Shown here: piece by piece, positions 59,760-64,000 of the stretch | Numbering within the stretch: the stretch's first letter is position 1 | Layout: each line of letters starts with the position of its first letter | Assembly (NCBI RefSeq): GCF_018873765.1 | Contig: NC_057916.1 | Coordinates: 26,945,501-27,009,500 of the forward strand | DNA: 64,000 bases | Direction of reading: 5' to 3' | Source: Telopea speciosissima | Lineage: Eukaryota > Streptophyta > Magnoliopsida > Proteales > Proteaceae | Notes under the pieces: model-generated | What the model was told of the DNA's origin: nothing | Database searches by the model: none | What the model saw: the letters and a program-made list of their open reading frames with translations, nothing else | Translations under genes and position numbers: made by a program

Positions 59760-60020
59760 TCGACGAAATGATACGAACACCGATACTGATACCTATAACC
59801 TTGTAAGTAGATCATCCATAGCTGATACTATATCGGTTGCTCTACTTGTATCGGTATATCGATTCTTGGCTGATCCCATTTAACAAGAGTAAAATGTTGA
59901 AAAAAAAAAAAATAATTTTTTTTAAGATAGTCTCTCATATGCCAATATCTTTATCTGATTCTGAATCAATTTTTAGGGTGACCTATTCCGGATCCGATAC
60001 CGTGAACTTGAACCATGCTT
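59760..60020. repeat. Dispersed CGATACCGATA word-repeat
   Basis: Phrases such as CCGATACTGATACC, TATCGGTATATCGATTC and GGATCCGATACCG, shared with 2310-2610 and 55610-55800. Non-coding. Confidence 0.5.
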
Positions 60021-60390
60021 CTTGGAGCTGCCCTGATTGGTGACTTTTAACTACTTTATTCTAGTCACGGCAACTTGGCTGTCTTCCTCTTCTCCTCTTT
60101 CTTAATCATACATGAATGGTCAACCATACCTTTAGTCAATCTATCCCGTGACAAAGATACCATTTATGAATAGTGGAGTGGTGGAGCTTAGAACAGGACC
60201 CTAAAACCGGAAGTTTTGTGAAACTGAATTAAATCAGGTTCCTTATTTCATAAATAGTTGGGGTCTTGTTAAGTTGCTCCATCTACCCATTACAATATTA
60301 TGCATCCGAGTTCGTTTACCCATGACTCAGTTTTAATGGTAAATATTCATGTTCTTTGTTTAATCCAAATAAATCAATATAAGAAAAGAT

Positions 60391-60530
60391 GTACCAATGC
60401 ACAAGGTCCCGCTATTGCAGGTGAAAGGGCATATGTACACAGTCTCACCCCTGCTTCGTGGAGTGGCTGTTTTCTTATTCAAACATGTGACCACAAAATT
60501 GCAATTGAACAACCTTACCATTGAGTAGAG
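60391..60530 (-). mobile_element. Au-like SINE copy 1 (decayed)
   Basis: On the minus strand it follows the Au SINE order: an A-box-like start (CAATGGTAAGGTTG), a degenerate B-box region, ACTGTGTACAT, and the end GTGCATTGGTAC. More diverged than copies 2 and 3. Confidence 0.7.
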
Positions 60531-60598
60531 AGAAAGAGATACCACAAAGACTCAACTTGGTGGGAGTGTGTAGCACACACAAATCATAAAAAAAGGAT

Positions 60599-60755
60599 GT
60601 ATCCAGTGCACAAGGCCCACGTCACTAAGAAGTCTAGGAAGGATCATAATGTACGTAGCCTTACCCCTTTTCGTGGATAGATTGTTTTCCTACCCAAATC
60701 CACGATCACTAGATCGCAATGGAGTTATCCTTACTGTTGTGCCGAGGCCTGCCCT
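60599..60755 (-). mobile_element. Au-like SINE copy 2
   Basis: Minus strand: GAGGGCAGGCCTCGGCACAA start with tRNA-type A box, B-box-like GATTTGGGTAGG, GGGGTAAGGCTACGTACATT, ending GTGCACTGGATAC. Bounded by TAGCACACA.AAATCATAAA repeats at about 60570 and 60757. Confidence 0.8.
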
Positions 60756-60780
60756 CTAGCACACATAAATCATAAAGAGT

Positions 60781-60940
60781 GTACCCAGTGCACGAGGCTC
60801 CCGCCACTGTAGGGTTTAAGGAGGTTCCTAATGTATGCAGCCTTACCCCTACTTTCACAGAAAAGATTGTTTCCAGACTCAAACCCACGACCACTTGATC
60901 ACAATGGAGCAATCTTACCGTTGCACCAAAGTCTGCCCTC
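60781..60940 (-). mobile_element. Au-like SINE copy 3
   Basis: Best preserved. Minus strand: GAGGGCAGACTTTGGTGCAA (A box), GGGTTTGAGTCTGG (B box), AGGGGTAAGGCTGCATACAT, ending CGTGCACTGGGTAC. Au SINEs are tRNA-derived, Pol III transcribed and spread by LINE machinery; they occur across many angiosperms. Confidence 0.88.
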
Positions 60941-61539
60941 TCTAACACACAAATCATCCACATTCAAAAATCTACATTAAGGCAATAGTAAAATCCTTCC
61001 AATATGGTAAGTTACTATTGTTTTCATTAATCCTTGAAGTCATGATACTAAGAGACAAGAGAGCCCCTACCAATCCTTACAATCCACCACTGTAAGTCTA
61101 TAATTCAAATGCTTGAAAGCACACCTTGATGGGAAGGAAACTCAATCCAACAAAATGGAAGAGAAAAGAGAGGAGCGTGCTTGGGGGCTTTGATCTCTAT
61201 CTATGATTGAGCATAAAATCCAAATGGGTAAATACTAGGGGGAGGGAAATGATCAATGATATTCACTTTAGTGCACCTGTTTTTTGTCCTTTTCAGGAGA
61301 TGGAGGGACCAACTCTTTCAGCAAATCTGATATATTCTCAACTCCAGTATCCCAAGACATGACTTTATAATGAGAGAAAATGCATGGTGGGGTGAGTCGG
61401 TGAGTAACCACTTTTGATCAGTTGGGTTGTGGATCTTCCCATAGAGAAACATGCTAGCCATTGAGTAAGCAACACTGCCCTCATCTTACTTGCTTGTTTC
61501 TCTATAATATAAGATGTTTCAGTGTGTCCAGAGACCTAT

Positions 61540-61616
61540 GCTGTGTTTGGTATGCATTCTTTGAATGTATTCTACAACAATAATTCATTTCAAAAAATCA
61601 TACCAAATATAGCCTT
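61540..61616. mobile_element. Tiny hAT-like MITE
   Basis: Ends GCTGTGTTTGGTATGCATTC and AATCATACCAAATATAGC form imperfect inverted repeats over 77 bp. The end type matches plant hAT MITEs. Target duplication not resolved. Confidence 0.5.
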
Positions 61617-61794
61617 AATTCTAAAAAGTCTATTATACGATTTCAAATACTCTCAAAGTATAGATGTATAGTTTGTTCTCTTTAACCACGATTTAGAACT
61701 AGATTTTTAGGGGGTTGGGTGCTCGGAACCCACAGAATGTTGAGATTGGAAAGATGAGATAGCAAATATACATTACATAGAGAGTGGGTCTAGT

Positions 61795-61857
61795 TGCGTT
61801 TGGTTCAATTTCTTAGAATGCATTATTGATCAAGAATGCATACCAAATGCAGCTCTA
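61795..61857. mobile_element. Tiny hAT-like MITE or half-element
   Basis: TTGCGTTTGGTTCAAT...AAGAATGCATACCAAATGC; its right end is also the inverted partner of the left end at 61540, so 61540-61857 could instead be one longer element. Confidence 0.45.
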
Positions 61858-62480
61858 GACTCGAGACTCCAGTTTGTGCCAAATCATCATTGGCTGCCAT
61901 TGCCACCGCAATCACCAGAGGGTTGCTAGTATAGCATAGAGAATAGAGAATCTCAAAGGGTCTAACCCAAAACTTTAAACGTATTAAGTGGAGAGAGTTC
62001 TTTAAGTATATCAAGGTATTAAGAACTGATCAATGTAGGATTATAACTCTATAATTCTCAACATCTCAACACTCTTCGCGTATAACTTCAATACATTTGA
62101 CTCTACACGTAGTTAAATAACTTGAGGATGATAACAAGGGACTTGAGCTCTTATATCACATTCGGAGTTCAATCCAAAAGAGTAAAACATTCGGTGGAGG
62201 ACTTCTCCAGACATGAAGGCACATGACTTGAACAAACAGATGTGAAAGTGAAAAAATAACTCCCAACTCCCAACATCTCAATGGAGAGTACGGAGTGGAA
62301 GAGACTTCACAATTTGGATTGTCTTTTGAAGGTCTAGTCAATCAAGGAACTTACAAACAAACAAGAAGTCAATTACTGATCATCACATACACAGGCAAGC
62401 TTCATATAGATTTTGGTGGGTTCCAACACAATCAGCACTAACTGCAACTCACATCAAACTGAGGAGAACCAAAGACTGTC

Positions 62481-62521
<41 letters not shown>

Positions 62522-64000
62522 ATTAATTAATTAATCTTAATATTAAATATCGAAAATGCCCAGTACTACGGCAGCTCCATGGCCTCTACTGTCGGCAGCT
62601 TCTGTCCTTTAGCCCAACAGCTATAGAGCCCATAATCACCTTCAACTCTCACCACATGCGTCGCAACCCACGTGATTGGCCCAGCCCAGTTATGACTTCT
62701 TGTGCTGTCTCAGATTAGGCTTGGGTCCTGGGCTTTGATTGAACCAGCTAGACCTAACCCACACGCTCTTAACTCCCAAGCCCTAACTGAGAAAATATTA
62801 TCCTACTCTTTACTTCTTGCCCTCTAATTACATCTCAACCATGTAGGATCCGCATTGGTACTCTCTCTCTCTCTCTCTCTTTTCTTGTTAACCATGTGGG
62901 CTCTTGTTGATGAAGCCATTTCCCACGCTATGAAATGACCAGCCGGTGTGGGCAATGGCAGATTTATATGAGTTGGTTCTTTAGGTTAATATGTGTAGAT
63001 ATAACATAGAATATTTTCTTGTGAAACACTTGATTACCCTATGTAGATGGATAATGGTTAAATGAGAAGGGTAAGAGCAAACGTTTAAGTTTTGGGATTG
63101 GATTGCTGAATTTCAATTTTGAGGTACCAATTCAATCCCCGATTCCAAGTCTCAAGTCTCAACCGCTCATTCGCTTTTGAAGTAATAATGCTACAATTCT
63201 TGAGATAAAGAGATTCTCTCTTCATCGACGGTTATTTGACGCTAATGAGTCTCATCATTAACTTCTGCCCCTATCAATGAATGTCTAAAACACCCTTCTT
63301 AGATTCAATCAAATGATCGTATCTGTTGAAAGAACAGATTCTTCTTGAATTTTTTTTTTTTTTGGTAAATTCTTCCTGAATTTGATTCATACTTTGGGAG
63401 TATAATGTTTAAACTTCCTGAATCTTCAATTTTTTTTGGTAAGAAACATTTCCTGAATTCAAGTGCTTGAGTGCACGTTCTAAAAGAAAATCAATTTATG
63501 GATTAAGGGTATGCTTGATATAAACTGATATTTTGATTTGGATTAATAGTTTATAGCTTAAAAATCCATATTAGAATGAAAAATAGAGACGTTTCAACTT
63601 CCACGAGGGAAATTCAAGTAAAACTAAAAGAATATTAGGAAGAAGAAAAAAAAAATGAATACGTTGAAAATAAGTAAAATATTACTTATATTAGGTATGT
63701 CAGTTTGATGATTTAACTCGTACAACAATTTTTAAATAGCTTGACGGTTGACACTATTTTTTTGGTTTGGAATTAGGAGCTTATACAAATAGTTTCAGAA
63801 TGGAGACACCTTCTGTCGCTATAGTTGACTGTTGACCTCCCAATGCTTCAACTAATACTTAAAAGAGTCAAATGGTATTAAACTATTAAGTATTAAGGCT
63901 CTATTTGATAACATTTTTTATTCTTGATTCTGCTGAATTTTTATTTTTATTTGATTTTTTTAGGGGATTAAGAGCTTATATAATGGGGGAGCGCGGGGAG
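61858..64000. other. Intergenic, no gene seen
   Basis: CT microsatellites at about 62484-62520 and 62859-62882, poly-T at 63349-63364. A GGCTCTATTTGATAAC phrase at about 63897 looks like the left end of another hAT MITE running off the window. No coding region recognised. Confidence 0.45.

Noticed and set aside
60391-60940. tRNA genes
   Set aside because: A- and B-box-like sequence is present, but no cloverleaf forms; the order of motifs is that of Au SINEs.

Overview
The window is nuclear DNA from a flowering plant. It holds long intron-rich genes of plant-specific families (U-box kinase, ENTH adaptor, pectin acetylesterase, POL/PLL-type PP2C), AT-rich introns, and L1-, RTE-, copia- and SINE-type retroelements plus many MITEs. 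Gene density is about four intact genes in 64 kb, and one intron is 14 kb and full of transposons. That suits a woody eudicot or magnoliid rather than a grass, but I cannot name the species. I see no prokaryotic, organellar or CRISPR sequence.

Layout. (1) 1-1320: fragments of two unrelated genes side by side, a CSLC glucan synthase and an FBL3-type F-box/LRR protein; both are broken. (2) 2851-11299 (+): a complete seven-exon U-box/kinase/USP gene with an in-frame run of 17 His codons. (3) 11.7-13.4 kb: a cluster of fold-back MITEs. (4) 13976-15143 (-): a complete four-exon ENTH-domain gene. (5) 16.2-23.5 kb: LINE territory, with a 5'-truncated L1-type copy bounded by a 16-bp target duplication and older fragments on both strands. 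(6) 24835-45465 (+): a complete twelve-exon pectin acetylesterase gene. Its third intron (25765-39732) contains two opposed copia remnants, a complete LTR element without recognisable coding domains nested in one of them, RTE-LINE pieces, a MITE, and what looks like an assembly artefact. (7) 45.5-50.9 kb: intergenic, MITE-rich. (8) 50896-53842 (-): a complete four-exon PP2C of the PLL4/PLL5 type. (9) 54-64 kb: no convincing gene; two local tandem duplications, MITEs with clean target duplications, and three Au-like SINE copies in a row.

The four intact genes are functionally unrelated (ubiquitin/kinase signalling, clathrin-type trafficking, wall pectin deacetylation, phosphatase signalling) and nothing suggests a gene cluster. 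Each exon chain was checked by hand: splice sites, reading phase across every junction and total length agree (2571, 891, 1308 and 2181 nt).

I did not find an undescribed biological system. The best leads are structural: a hairpin loop present in opposite orientations in the two LTRs of one element, a GC-AG intron in the esterase gene, a two-gene chimeric fragment, a MITE family with perfect 9-10 bp target duplications, the SINE triplet, and a poly-C tract between exact 58-bp duplicates that should be treated as suspect assembly.
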